Shown: positions 41,740 through 54,500 of the stretch, in pieces | Layout of the letters: each line of letters starts with the position of its first letter | Position numbering within the stretch: position 1 is the first letter of the stretch | Assembly (NCBI GenBank): GCA_946902875.1 | Contig: OX336336.1 | Location: forward strand, 29,343,558 to 29,407,557 | Reading direction: 5' to 3' | DNA: 64,000 nucleotides | Origin: Nematopogon swammerdamellus | Taxonomy: Eukaryota > Arthropoda > Insecta > Lepidoptera > Adelidae | Made by a program: the position numbers and the translations under genes | Notes under the pieces: model-generated | Told to the model about the DNA's origin: nothing | The model's database searches: none | What the model saw: only the letters and a program-made list of their open reading frames with translations

Positions 41740-42184
41740 TAAATATAGCAGTTTTTTTTTTTATAAAAAAAAATTATTTAATTATGCAAAACTTATCAAA
41801 ACTGCTTTATAGGTATTAAGATACAGTACCCCCCCCCCTCTATCCACAAAATTTATTTTAACTAACCCAATCATGTTTTCGCCACCTACATAATATAATA
41901 CATAACATTAGTAAATACTCAACTTTACCTTATGTACATAATATATATAACATAGTGATTATTGCAGTGTTGTTTAATATAACAGAGGATTATTACGAAG
42001 CAGTGTGAAGTTAGTATACTTTTATGATTCGTGGGTTCATATGTATGTAAATGAATTTAGGTACATACACTTGTTTTGTTTGTTTATTGAGCAGTTAGAC
42101 TGCACTGGGAACACTTCACACAGTTTGTTCTATCCGGTACTTATAAGATTATTAAAACTCATATCTTAAGATTCAAATAGACGA
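41740..42184. other. No gene recognised
   Basis: AT-rich DNA with a poly-C run at 41829-41838. No feature beyond low-complexity words was seen. Confidence 0.3.
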
Positions 42185-42330
42185 GACGGAAGTTAACTTT
42201 CTCCGCTTTCTCCATACAAAATCGTCTTTCGGGGTTTATGTTTTTTACCCCCCTAAACATTATCCGATTTTTAATTTTTTTTTTTTTTATCTTAAGGACC
42301 CAATATATCTACGTTCCTGTTTATTTTTTG
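42185..42330. mobile_element. MITE arm related to 14318-14631
   Basis: 'gacggaagttaactttctcc', 'tccatacaaaatcgtctttc' and 'ctaaacattatccga' match the left arm of the foldback MITE at 14318. The right arm is not present. Confidence 0.65.
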
Positions 42331-42580
42331 AATAATTAAAGTGGTGACTCAATAAAGCGAACTTCGTGACAGCAAAATAAAAAAAAATATTTTTTTCTGT
42401 CGAAATACAAATTTTTATCTCCGGTGTTGTATATTTTCATCTAACAAAAACGGCAAAGACAGAAACCAAGAATGGACTTTTTTGTAAAAATCGGCCACAA
42501 TTTTTATTCGCAGAGAGCGGTGCGGTGGGCACCGGCGGCGGCGCGCGCGCGCGCGTGCGTGCACTTGGAGCGGTTCTATA

Positions 42581-42842
42581 CAGGGTGTTTGATGACCATA
42601 GGTCATACATAATCATAAAGCAAACCAGGTACTCCTGAGCCTATTTGGAGCAAAAAGTTAGATGGCATTTTGTTCTACGGTGAACTTTTTTTTCTTTTTC
42701 CATACTAAACTAAAGTGTCTTTATTTAGTTTAATATGGAAAAAGAAAAAAAAAAGTTCATCGTAGAACAAAATGTCATCTAACTTTTTTGCTCCAAATAG
42801 GCTCAGGAGTACCTGGTTTGCTTTATGTCATCAAACATCCTG
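42581..42842. mobile_element. Foldback MITE with CAGGGTG ends
   Basis: The left arm 'cagggtgtttgatgacc' through 'caaaccaggtactcctgagc' pairs with 'gctcaggagtacctggtttg' through 'gtcatcaaacatcctg'. TA flanks both sides (42579-42580 and 42843-42844). The arms are about 115 bp and the centre is 'actaaactaaagtgtcttta'. Confidence 0.9.
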
Positions 42843-43214
42843 TATATCTCTACGTTCGAATGAAGCTACGAAAAATTAACCTACGTGGAACTACCACCTA
42901 AGTAACAATAGGTAGGTATTTATTTATTCTCGATTGAATGGGTTTTTCTTTTTGCCCGCAGAACCTTAGATATTTTCTATTTACATTTGACGTATCCTAA
43001 TTTACTGCATGAGAAAATATGGTTTTCCTAGAGAGCGTTTCAACCCTACATCGTGGTTTCAATTTCAACCACGCACGCACGCACGGCACGCACAGACGAC
43101 CGCACCACAGATTACTGTTGTTGTTGTTGTTGTTTTCGCCATAAATAGGCAGGCAAAGACGCGTACGACACCTGAAAGCCATTGTCGTGCCTGCTGTTCC
43201 TGCGATCCTACTCC

Positions 43215-43460
43215 TTCGCCCGGAGCGAACCAATAGAAGCCGATATTCGTTTGGTCGGTTAAGTAACTTGTTAGCTAAGTGGTAAGCATGTAGGGTTTGC
43301 ATTTTTTGGACCATGGGTTCGAATCCCACCGAATCTTTTTGTTTTTTTTTTTTCTTTTTTTTCTTTTTTAAGCAATGTTACGGTGTTTAAATTATTTTAG
43401 GGTGTTTAGTTTTTTTTATAACCACCTAAGAATTATTTTCGGAAATACAAACTTGTAACA
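43215..43460 (+). mobile_element. SINE E copy (tRNA-like head)
   Basis: 'cttgttagctaagtggtaag' (A box) and 'atgggttcgaatcccacc' (B box) are followed by the family tail 'aagcaatgttacggtgttta' and 'ataaccacctaagaattatt'. It is not a functional tRNA because the anticodon arm cannot fold normally. Confidence 0.78.
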
Positions 43461-43493
43461 AAAACGACATGCACCGCCTCAAAATTAGGTTAG

Positions 43494-43546
43494 GGTTAAT
43501 ATATAGAAGATGCGTCGCGTAGCGACGCATCTTCTATATATTAACC
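43494..43546. repeat. Perfect 26-bp palindrome
   Basis: 'gggttaatatatagaagatg' plus 'cgtcgc' is followed by 'gta' and then its exact reverse complement. The stem would be 26 bp with a three-base loop. It lies at the boundary between two SINE E copies in opposite orientation. Confidence 0.92.
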
Positions 43547-43904
43547 CTGGTTATTTTTTTTTTTAAACAACCAAAACATCATTTATTTATCACTTCAAGG
43601 AGTGGTTCCGCAGGATCGCAGGAACAGCAGGCACGACAATGGCTTTCAGGTGGCGCACCGGGCAAAGATCATTTGACCACAGATTACCAATGACCGCACG
43701 AACACGATGTTCCCTTCGCCGTTATGTTGGCTCCACTGTCCGTGTCACTGTCAGTGTTGCAGTCGGTCCGCCACCTGAAATACCTGCTTGATCCTACAAC
43801 CGCTCCTTTAGCTCCTTTCGGCAAACTTCGGCTCGAAGGAGGAATGTGTAGTATGAGTGATGTTGTGTGGTATATATTAGTGATGTTTTTGGTGGTTAAA
43901 AAAA

Positions 43905-44205
43905 AATTAACAGGGTTAATGTTGAGGCGGCGCATGTCGTTTTTGTTACGTTTGTATTTCCGAAAATAAAGCTTTCTTAGGTGGTTATGAAAAAAATAAC
44001 CATAACCTAATTTTAACAGCCCTAACATTGCAAAAAAAAAACAAAACAAAACAAATTTTGACAAAAGGGACACGAACCCATGGTTGAGATCGAAAAAATA
44101 AAAACCCTACACTCTTATACCACTGAGCCACCAAATTACATAAACGACCAAACGAATATTGGATTCAGTTGGTTCGCTTTCGAGCCGAGTCAACCCGAGC
44201 CGTTT
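43905..44205 (-). mobile_element. SINE E copy, reverse orientation
   Basis: It contains 'ttaggtggttatgaaaaaaa', 'gggacacgaacccatgg' (B box complement) and 'cttataccactgagccacca' (A box complement). With 43215-43460 it forms an inverted pair separated by about 450 bp. Confidence 0.72.
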
Positions 44206-44331
44206 CCGAAAGGAGCAAGGAGCTGGAGCGTAGGAGGCGCAGGATCCGCCAGAGCTGTCAGGTGTCAAACCCGTCAGTGCTTAAATTCATGTTGCCAGAT
44301 TGTGAAGATTATATTACCTAATAAATAATGT

Positions 44332-45044
44332 AAAGCCTGACCAGGAATATATGAGAGCTGTCAAGATGGAGCCACTTTTTAGATTTATATAGCAACATTC
44401 AGTATAGTACGCACATATTGAATTGGCCGATGCTTTTATTCAAAACGTACTTTTGCACTGAAATAGAAAATAAGATATACAAAATGTATTTTAATTTAAT
44501 GCATCTTATATATATATTTTGATGTCAATGTAAAAAGAACTAGCCTTGACATTTACATGTTCACAACATTTTTTCGATGTATCTGCAGATATGTCCTGAA
44601 GCAAAGTGTACAAATTATTAAAAAAATTATTAATCGACCTGGCTGAAACACTAAACTTTTTAATAAAAATTCTAGTTCAGAAAAACTCTACCTAAGCTAT
44701 TTTTATTCGAACTTTTCGTATTTCTGTAAAGTCAAAAAGTGTTTTTTGTTCAGAACGAATAATATTTACGTCCCTCTTTTGTTTGCTATTCGGTAAATAG
44801 ATGCTTGAGATACACCTAGGTAGAACAAAAAATAATTACCTAATTGTAAATGTACATTACGGCGGCCAATTCATGACAATCTCACTACAATGACATAACG
44901 TTTCACCTAAATGTCAGTTCAGAAGCAATTTTGACATTGACAACAGATTATCAAGCATCAAACATAATTGTGGCCAGTGCAAGAAATTTGTTCCAACGAA
45001 ATTCCGCAATATGGCGGCCCCTCATATATTCCTGGTCAGGCTTT
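44332..45044. mobile_element. 700-bp MITE, copy 2 (inverted)
   Basis: Its ends are 'aaagcctgaccaggaatata' and 'tatattcctggtcaggcttt', and its interior is the reverse complement of 19501-20200. It sits about 450 bp upstream of the ebi start codon, so it could affect the promoter region. Confidence 0.85.
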
Positions 45045-45492
45045 ATCGGTATTTTTACCGTATAATAAATACGGTAAATACCGATAACTACGGGTAAATC
45101 TGTATACATAGCAACCCTCAACGCTGTTTTGACAGATAGACAGTGGAGCCAACATAACGGCGAAGGGAACTTTTAGTTGAAACGCTCTTCTTGAAACGCT
45201 TTCCTTACATCTAATCCAATACTGTTTTTTGTGTTGCCATATTTGGTTTTTCCGGTAAACTGCAGAAGGACTTGCATCCAAGCTTAAACTAAGAAGAAAG
45301 GTGTGCTGGTTGGTTGGTACTTCTTTCTTTGTGGTTTGGTTGGCATAACTGAGTGACAGGCTGTCATTTTGGTTTGGTTGGTGTTAAAAAAAATTCGACG
45401 TGTTGTGTGTTGGTTGATTGAATGTATTTCGCTTGTAATGTGAGACGCGGCACCGGTTGTTATTGTCGGCAAGGCTCATGTAAAGCGGCACC
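45045..45492 (+). promoter_or_regulatory. ebi upstream region and 5' untranslated leader
   Basis: This is the only non-repetitive DNA between the MITE and the ebi start codon. No TATA box stands out. The last 100 bases are moderately GC-rich ('gagacgcggcaccggttgtt') and run without an obvious splice acceptor into the start codon at 45493, so a leader continuous with exon 1 is the simplest reading. Confidence 0.4.
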
Positions 45493-45550
45493 ATGAGTTT
45501 CTCCAGTGACGAGGTGAATTTCCTCGTCTATCGCTACCTGCAGGAGTCCG
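45493..45550 (+). CDS. ebi: ebi exon 1 (start codon, LisH start)
   Basis: The ATG at 45493 in context 'gcaccatgag' starts '[19 protein letters not shown]', almost the same as other TBL1 proteins. The exon ends after the first base of a Gly codon and is followed by 'gtgagtg', a strong donor. Confidence 0.93.
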
Positions 45551-48500
45551 GTGAGTGCATTTCAGTGCATTGCAAAAGATTCTGTCGAGGCGAGGCGGCA
45601 ATATCGACTGGCGTCTCATCGGGAGCAACTACACATTATCCCGGAATTTGAGCCAAGGTTCACATTATTCACAATACTCATTGGAATTTACAACCAAAGC
45701 CGCTTGCAGCGCAGCATGGTAGCGTAGAAGCCCCAGACCAATGGGATGTACAAGCTGACCTATTGAAATTGTAAAGTGAATGTCGGACTATGCAAAGATG
45801 TCGTGTTGTAACTATACCTCCCTCCTTCGGTAAGTTGAATGAGATAAATCACCCCCGACTTGGTTTCACTAATGTTTTTGAACAGTTTTTGAATTGGCAT
45901 ACCCAGTCAAATATGACTGAAGCCCTGACTTAAACAGCCGCAGAATGTTAACCACTTTCAGACTGGGTGTACCACCGGTTGTGCACACTCCACGGAGTAA
46001 GGAGCAGACTGGAACGCCTGTATTATTGTATACTGAAATTTTACTTACAACATTTTTCTGTAGGTACTGCGTTAAATTAGCCAAATTGGATATTACTGCG
46101 GCTAGACTTCTGCAGTAAGCCATTCGACCGCTCCTAGCGTGAAATAAGGAAACCTCCAATTCAATTGCTGGTGCATTTTTTTTTATGAAAATTGACACGG
46201 TTGGCTACATCACCTACTATATCCGTGATGTCAGCCCATAACACCGGGTGAACTAGGTGCCATGTCAGTGCTTACCTTCATTTCATGTCGGCTACACTGA
46301 ACTGGACGGAAAACACGAACTATTTACATAACCGTTTCGACCGACGTTTCGCTCAGTGCGGTGGTACCAACCCTGGCGGGATAAACCCTACCACCTAGAA
46401 AAGTAAGAAGGGAAAGGACCTACAGTTATACGTGGAATTCGAAACACAGTCAGCCTCCAACGGTCGAGCGGTCAACCATCCAAGTACTGACCGTGCTCAG
46501 CGCTGCTTAACAACAGTCGACCGAGCGCACCACTGAGCTACCGAGGCTGTTTGGGCCCCGACTCATTTTCCCGTCTAGTCTACTCAAAGAAATGGTCTGT
46601 GTGTGGTTTACCACTGACATTCTTAGCATTGAGACTTGTTTCTTTACCGCCAGGCATTAGACTTTCATGTTGCATCGTGCCTTCACTGCGAGGATCCTAC
46701 CAGGTTGACTTATTGTGGACCATTAGGCAGGTGTTTTGTGAGGTTTGAATTGTGGCTTATGAGGAAGAAACTACAGTGAATAAGTTCCTCTCTTGGATGT
46801 ACCGTGTGGGGAACGGTACTTAAAAAGAATAGCCCCACTGCATCTGTCCCCGTCTCATGTCGTAAAAGTCGACTAAGGGATAAGGAAATTCGTCAGCCTC
46901 GGTAGCTCAGTGGTGCGGTCAGTCGACTGTTGTTAAGCAACTCTGAGCGCGGTCAGTACTTGGATGGGTGACCGCTCGACCGATGGAGGCTGACCGTGGT
47001 TCGGATTCCACGTTAAACTGTAGGTCCCTTCCCTTCTTACGTTACTAGGTGGTAGGGTTTATCCCGGCCGGGTTGGTACCACTGCACTGAGCGAAACGTA
47101 GGTCGAAACGGCTATGTATATAGTTCGTGTTTTCCGTCCAATTCCGAGTAGCCGGCGCGAAATGAACTGTCAGGCACCTAGTTCACCAGGTGTTATGGGT
47201 TGACATCACGGATGTTGTAAGTGATGTAGCCAACCGTGTCAGTTTCCATAAAAAAATATTATATAATTCTCTCTCTCTCTTTCAGCTCAATAACTCTTTG
47301 TCTGTTCAAATATTTAATGATACCGAGTAGTGTAGCTTGGCTAACATGTCGGTTGTACCAACAAGCCTCTCCTTGTACGTGTGCCTGTATAATTTAAGAA
47401 AGATTCATGAATGTTTATTTAGGTACTAGCTTTCGCCCGCGGCTTTGCTCGCGTGAAATTCGTATTTAAAAAGAAGAAAGTAAGTAAGCCCACTACCATA
47501 ACTTTATTTCGGCGCGCGGAACAATTCGGTTTGTATGAGAGCCACATCTTAGCGCAACCGGAACTGAATTTTATTTAGCCTATCCTATGTCCCGTATAAT
47601 GAAATGTGCTTGCACTAAGTTTCATCAAATTTGGATGATCGGTTTAGGAGTTACGGAGGAACATACAGAAAACATTTCTAAAAATAGTAAATTTAGTTTT
47701 AGTATCATACATAGAGTCTACAGACGCAGTATCTCATAAAATAAGTAACTTCCATGACCATCCCTTACAAATGTATTATTAGTAGGTTGTTGTTGTTTGC
47801 TGCCCAGCCTCTTGGGAAGGCGGGTGGGCCATTCTGACGGTCCGTTGTACGTTGATTATTAGTAGGTATTGATTAAATTGTTGGGCAAAATCATTCCCGG
47901 TCTGAATGTGTTAAATAAAAGTGTTATGATATTGTGTGCTCCAGGCTTCAACCACTCGGCCTACACGTTCGGCATCGAGTCTCACATCTCTCAGTCCAAC
48001 ATCAACGGGGCGCTGGTGCCGCCCGCCGCCCTCCTCAACATGCTGCAGAAGGGCCTCCAGTACACGGAGGCCGAGATCGCCATCGGCGACGATGGTCAGT
48101 ATGTTACTAGACGCGAAGAAGATCTCCAAGTTAAGCACACACTCGGGCGCAGTCGCAATTTGAATGAGTGACCATCCGACCGATGACGCTGGCCGCGGTT
48201 TGGACTTTACGTAAAACTGTAGGGGCACGACCAATGGGAATCACTGACATGACACCTAGTTCACCAAGGTGTCAGGTGGTGACATCACAGATGTAGATCA
48301 TGTAGCCATCCGGGTCAGGTTCCATAAAAACAATAGTTTCTGGATTTAACAGGAAAAAAGCCAGCGTTTTCTTTTTTTTTTTTTTATTATTTACCTTCTA
48401 GGGTTATCTATCACTAATCTCACATAATTTTTTTTTTGTCACCATGCGACACCCCACGCCACGCCACACGGCCGAAATCTATTTGGGCGGTCAACGTGGC

Positions 48501-51500
48501 GACAAGAGCAGACCCAAAAACTTTTTTTTTTTTATGGAAACTGACACTCTTGGCTACATCACCTTCAACATCCGTGATGTCAGCCCATAACACCGGATGA
48601 ACTAGGTGCCACGTCAGTGCTTCCCTTCGGTCGTGCCGGCTACAATTTGAAACTACCACCTAGTAAGGGGCAAGGGAAGGGACCTACAGTTTTACACCTG
48701 TTCCGAACGGTGAAACAGCAGGGGTAGGTAGGTATGCACGTAAATTTATTCATCAGAAAAAACTCATTGGTACTCGCCGACCGGATTCGAACCAAGGACC
48801 TCCCGCATGAGAAGCCGATGCCCAAACCACTCAGCCAACCGCCGCTTAAACATTGTGCATACGTGCTTATAGACAGCAGATGTTTTTTTTTTGGAAACTG
48901 ACGGTTGGCTACATCACCTACAACATCCGTGATGTCAGCCCATAACACCGGGTGAACTTGGTGCCACGTCAGTGCTTCCCTTCGGTCGTGCCGGCTACAC
49001 TGAACTGGACAGAAAACACAAACTATTTACATAGCCGTTTCGACCGACCTTTCATTCAGTGTGGTGGTACCAATCCGGGCGGGTTAAACCCTACCACCTA
49101 GTAATATAAGAAGGGAGTCATATCCATTAGTTGCCTTTTACGACATACATGGGGAGAGATGCAGTGGGGCTATTCTTTTAAGGTACCGGCCCCACACGGT
49201 ACAATGTTGAATGATATACTTGCAGGGACGGAGACGCGGATGGTGGAGACGCTGTCTCTGATCGACGCGGTGACGCCGGACATCGTGGCGCAGCGACAGA
49301 ACGCGCACAACGCACAGAAAGCGACCGTCAAGAGCGAGCCCGGCGCCGCCGGCGAGCAGAACGGAGTCGTCGATGTCAGTCTCTCTCTCTCTCTCTATCT
49401 CTCTACCTTTCTCTCACTCTATCTATTTATCTACCTATCCATCTCATCATCATTATCATCATCCTTTTATTATTAGTAATAGCTTTTGACCGCGGCTTCG
49501 CTCGCGTGAAATTTGTATTAAAAAAAAAGAAAGTAGCCCGCTACCGTAACTTTATTTCGGTGGATACAAAACGAGTTGGTTTGTATGAGAGCCATATATT
49601 AGCGTAACCGGAAGTGAATTTTATTTAGCCTTTCCTGTGTTCCGTATAGTTAAATGTGCTTGTATTAAGTTTTTCACCAAATTAAAATGATCGGTTTAAG
49701 AGTTATGGAGGAACATACAGAAAACATTTCTAAAAATTGTCAATTTAGTTTTAGTATCATACATAGAGTCCACAAATGCAATATCTCATAAAACATAGTA
49801 GTCAATAAGTACATTATATATTAATACAAGACAACAATAATTCTTGTTATAAATTAACTTGTGCTGCAAGTTCTGATTTTCCGTAGTTAGTCTTGTTCAA
49901 ACTCAATCACGGTTTGGTAAACAGCTCTGTAGATTGCATTATTTATTGAAGAAATCATACAGCCATTTACAATAATAATTAGTAGGTTCATTATTTTTAA
50001 ACATAGTGTATGGCCAATTACTTGCAGTTTCCCCATTATGTGTGCGCCGGGCATAAACTTGAAGTGTCCAAGGATGTGTGCGTGTGTGTGTGTGGTGTGT
50101 GTGTGTGATCACTTGCTTTATGATATCGGTAGCTGAATGGGCTATGTTTAAAAAAGTTTTTTTTTATTATTAGTTAGTGTCCACCATGCGACAGTGCTTG
50201 CACCTCTAGCAGGTTCGGTCATGTTATCGTTTAATGGTATGTAGGGTGGGTCATCCCTTGAGTATTCCCCCCTTTACTGAAGATGGATTTTTTTGTAACC
50301 ATTAGCAGACCTATTTGAGACCAAATAGCAGACCTGCGCGTCTGCTATTGTTTGACGTTTCAGTCTCCTTATGTCGTGTTCGGTGTCGGTCAAAGCGACA
50401 GCAAGTGTGTTTACATGATTGATTAATCGTGAGTGATACTTTTTACAGTAGTTTTGTGCTTCTTCTTTCACTGTTGCCATCTCGAGGTATTCGTGGATTT
50501 CTGCGTTACTAGCGGACCATTGCGCAGGACTTTATTCTGGAAGTGTTGCAATTTTTTTTGGAGATAAACATATTTTTAGTTTTACTTAACCTGCCAGCTC
50601 CCAAATTCATAGTGCTACGCAACCTACTCCAACCCAACGAATTAAAAATTATCGGGAAGTGGCATACAACGCACCGAATTGAGGCGCGCTATTTGTGTTC
50701 ATTCGGCACACTCTCCAATCGTTGTCCTTATACGTATCAAATTGCCATTTAACCGTCTTACTCTATCGACGTTCACAGAGCGGAAACGTGACGTGATGTA
50801 TGAGGCGTTCGCGCACTTCGCTGTTTTAAAATATTGGCAATACAGAAGAACTCCAATCGCACCTTTCTACCGGTAAAATGTATGACGAGGGCCTGTCCAG
50901 AAAGTAAAATTTCGTTGCTCCAACCCCACAAAGCGGTGTGTTAGCTACTATCGTGCTCGCACCCGCAGAATTCGCACTGCGGTTCCTTACATTGTACATA
51001 GCCTTAAAGTAAGAGGTGATTGCAGACGACGGCGGGCGGGGGGGGCGCGGCGGGCGGGAGCGGCGCGGCGGCGGCGGCGGGCGCGCCGGAGAGCATGGAC
51101 GTGGACCAGAGCATCGAGATCCCGGCCAACAAGGCGACGGTGCTGCGCGGGCACGAGTCGGAGGTGTTCATCTGCGCGTGGAACCCCTCCACCGACCTGC
51201 TCGCCAGCGGCTCCGGAGACAGCACCGCCAGGTAACATCGCCTCGCCGCTCCGCGCTTGCGGAGAACTGCCCACGAGGCTGCTAAGCTTCATGGGAGAGC
51301 TCAAGCGAATGGAGTAGCGCCGCACCCGCCAACTTACTATAGACTGCATAATATGGTCCCGGTGCTGAGAACTGAGCCGTCAACTAGACCGCTAAGACAG
51401 GACAAAGCGTCACTGTAACAAATGCTACAAAATATCGATTGCCATATGACAAATGCCATAAAATTTGATTATATTATTTATCAAAAGTAGCACAGGCCAT

Positions 51501-54500
51501 TCTTACCTTACTAAAATTATTTGGGCTATAAAACAGGTATGGAAATGGAAAATAACTATAATCCTAAAACCGCACAACCAATTTTATTCTAGGATCCTGG
51601 TTATTTTTCGTACTGGACAAATTCTGCCGCGTAAAACCCATCCTTAAGTGAGAAAATGGGCCTGAAAACCAGAATTGAACTGACGAATACAATCAATTTG
51701 GTTCTGGTTTGAACATTTTCTCAGTTTGTGATGAAGTTTACGCTGGATGGGAAAAGTGCTTCTTGTTCCGTCCACCTATCGTAAAAGATTTCACTCTTAG
51801 TTCAGTTTATTTATTGATCCAGTCGATAATACGTTACACAAGTTAGTAATAGCCACCCATTCTACAAGGGGTTTTAACATTTGTCATACCACTTGCATTG
51901 TCATAGTCGGGCGGGTTAAGTGAGGTAATAGAGGAGCATGAATCTCTCCAGCCAGCGAGGTACGCGTGTATAAAGCCGGGTCTAGATATGTGTCATTTGC
52001 CCGATCCGATCATCGTATCCGTATCAGCGTATCACGTATCAAGCCCCGTATCTAGTTGTGGACGCTTCGATTTGCTCTGTATCCGTATCTTCAGAATTGT
52101 CATGATCGCGTATCAAATACATACATATACGCGATGCAAGGACGGAAAAAATGACGTGCACGTGCAACGCGAGTGGTGGTCGCGTCCAGACTGACGTGCT
52201 GTATCCGTGTCACCTTTGATGATCGGACAAAAGCCGACTCGTGATGGATCGGGCCGTATCATAGCGGCGTATCGAGACCGCGTATCACCACCCGTCCACA
52301 TATGCGATCATGATACGCGTCGGCGATACGGATATGGTGATCGGATCGGGCAAATGACACACGTCCGGACCCGGCTTAAGATGGGTGTGATGTGCGTGCG
52401 CAGGATCTGGGACATGTCAGACAACCCGGCGGCGGCGCCCAACCAGCTGGTGCTGCGGCACTGCATACAGAAGGGCGGCGCGGAGGTGCCCAGCAACAAG
52501 GACGTCACCTCTCTCGACTGGAACGTATGCACTCTCTTCATACATTATATTATACAATCATATGGCGCGTCCATACATATGTTTTATTAGGTCCCGTACC
52601 TCAAGAGAGGTGTAAACGCAACCTAATGTGACTCATGTGTCTGTCCATCTGTTTGACACAGGGTCACACATAACTGCTTATTTGATCGTATATAAATGCT
52701 TGATTTGATCGTACCAAGATGAATTTAAATTTAGTATGAAATTATAATGATTTTGCATAAACTCTATCGCTAGTCCCGGCCTCGATTAATACCCTCCTCT
52801 ACTGCCGATGGGCCCGGATATGTTCGGTGAAGCTATCGCAAGCTTAGATCCACACCTTCACTATACATCGCAAAGTACTTTGAATTGTTTGTTCTTGCAT
52901 TTAGTGGTTAATTTATCAGCTGCTAGAGACACATTTTTAATAGAAATGTTTCTAAGAAAATTTTGTGCTTGGCTTTACTGAAAACTCACTGTACTCGACT
53001 TAAAGCGATGTTATTGGGTGCAGTGCGACGGGCAACTGCTGGCGACGGGCTCGTACGACGGCTACGCGCGCATCTGGACGACGGACGGACACCTGGCCTC
53101 CACGCTCGGCCAGCACAAGGGGCCCATCTTCGCGCTCAAGTGGAACAAGCGTGGCAACTACATACTCAGCGCCGGGGTGAGGCACTTTCTTTATTACAAA
53201 TAGTTAAATTTGTTTTTAGACAGGCAGCATAAGGCGAGTGAGTCTAAATCATATTTATAGTTCGGTGGTCTCTTTAGATGAGTTTCCCTAATGGGTTTTA
53301 AATTCATTTACATTCTTTGCATGGATATTTTGTATTGTTTCATTTTATCCATTGGTAGGTAACCTATTCTTGAATACATCGACAATTCTGCCAGTTCTAA
53401 TTCAGTGCGAAGAATCAATGCTATGTAAATAGTTTTCCGTCCAGTTCAGTGTAGCCGGCACGGCCGAAGGGAAGCACTTACATGATAGGCTGACATCCCC
53501 GATGTCGCAGGTGATGTGTGATGTTTCCATAAAAAAAAGAACTCACAAGCACGCACTACAAATTCATTCACAGGCTAGATAAACATTTAAAAGCACTTTA
53601 CAACGAAAATAAAATAACCCACAGTGAACATAGGTACATAGAACAAAAAAAAAAGGTATGACCACGCATCTGCAGCTGATTGTTCGTCAAAATAAAATGA
53701 AAAAAAATAATAAGACATTACAAAGATGTGACTACGCAACTCCTCAGGTGGACAAGACGACGATAATCTGGGACGCTGCGTCCGGCCAGTGCACGCAGCA
53801 GTTCTCGTTCCACTCGGCGCCGGCGCTGGACGTGGACTGGCAGACCAACACCTCCTTCGCCTCCTGCTCCACCGACCAGTGCATCCACGTCTGCCGGCTC
53901 AGCACCGACAAGCCCATCAAGAGCTTCCAGGGACACACCGTCAGTATACTCACTACCTACACCTTCTACGGGCAGCAGGGGAAGTACGCAGCCCACCTCC
54001 TTCCACTTCACTGCAGCCCCCAATCGCCATGAACGCTCGTTGCTGATCAGCTGACGAACTCAGCTCTCAGTGGCTTCGCCAAACACATCCGGGTCCGGGA
54101 GATAGAGAATCTTGCTCTCTTACAGCGGGCAGCACACATGAAGCCCTCGTCAGCTAGTCTGCGTTGACTAGGACGCGGAGCAGAACTAGTCCCGTGCTCG
54201 ACCTCCCTCTCTCTGCCGATCCTAATCACGTATGAGGCTTCCAGTGGAGCCCGCAGAGCTCTTTCCATTTAGGAGCATATCGCTCATCTAAACAATCTGA
54301 TTTTTTTTTTATTTATTGGCAGTGGGTTTGGTTTTATTATTTTATACTTAGAATATAATGATATAATTGTCAATATTATTGTTTGTTGTTAGCAATTAAG
54401 ATGTTGTGTATCTCTCTCTCTTCAAAGAATTTTGGAGAGTTGACTGATTTAGAAAAATGGTAGAAAAGTTGTGTGCCGTGTCAACTACTATGTCGGAAGT

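Noticed and set aside
43260..43335. Possible tRNA gene (A and B boxes present)
   Set aside because: The anticodon arm does not fold, and the sequence is followed by a repeat tail shared with 30100-30445, so it is a SINE head. The same holds for 30200-30270 and 48780-48860.
43684..44073. 129-residue minus frame
   Set aside because: It overlaps a reverse SINE E copy and shows no domain.
50274..50480. 68-residue minus frame starting '[12 protein letters not shown]' in ebi intron 3
   Set aside because: Plausible-looking composition, but no family was recognised and no exon signals or neighbours support it.
51016..51349. Alternative frames on both strands overlapping ebi exon 4
   Set aside because: Shadows of the GC-rich exon; the ebi frame is fixed by phase and homology.
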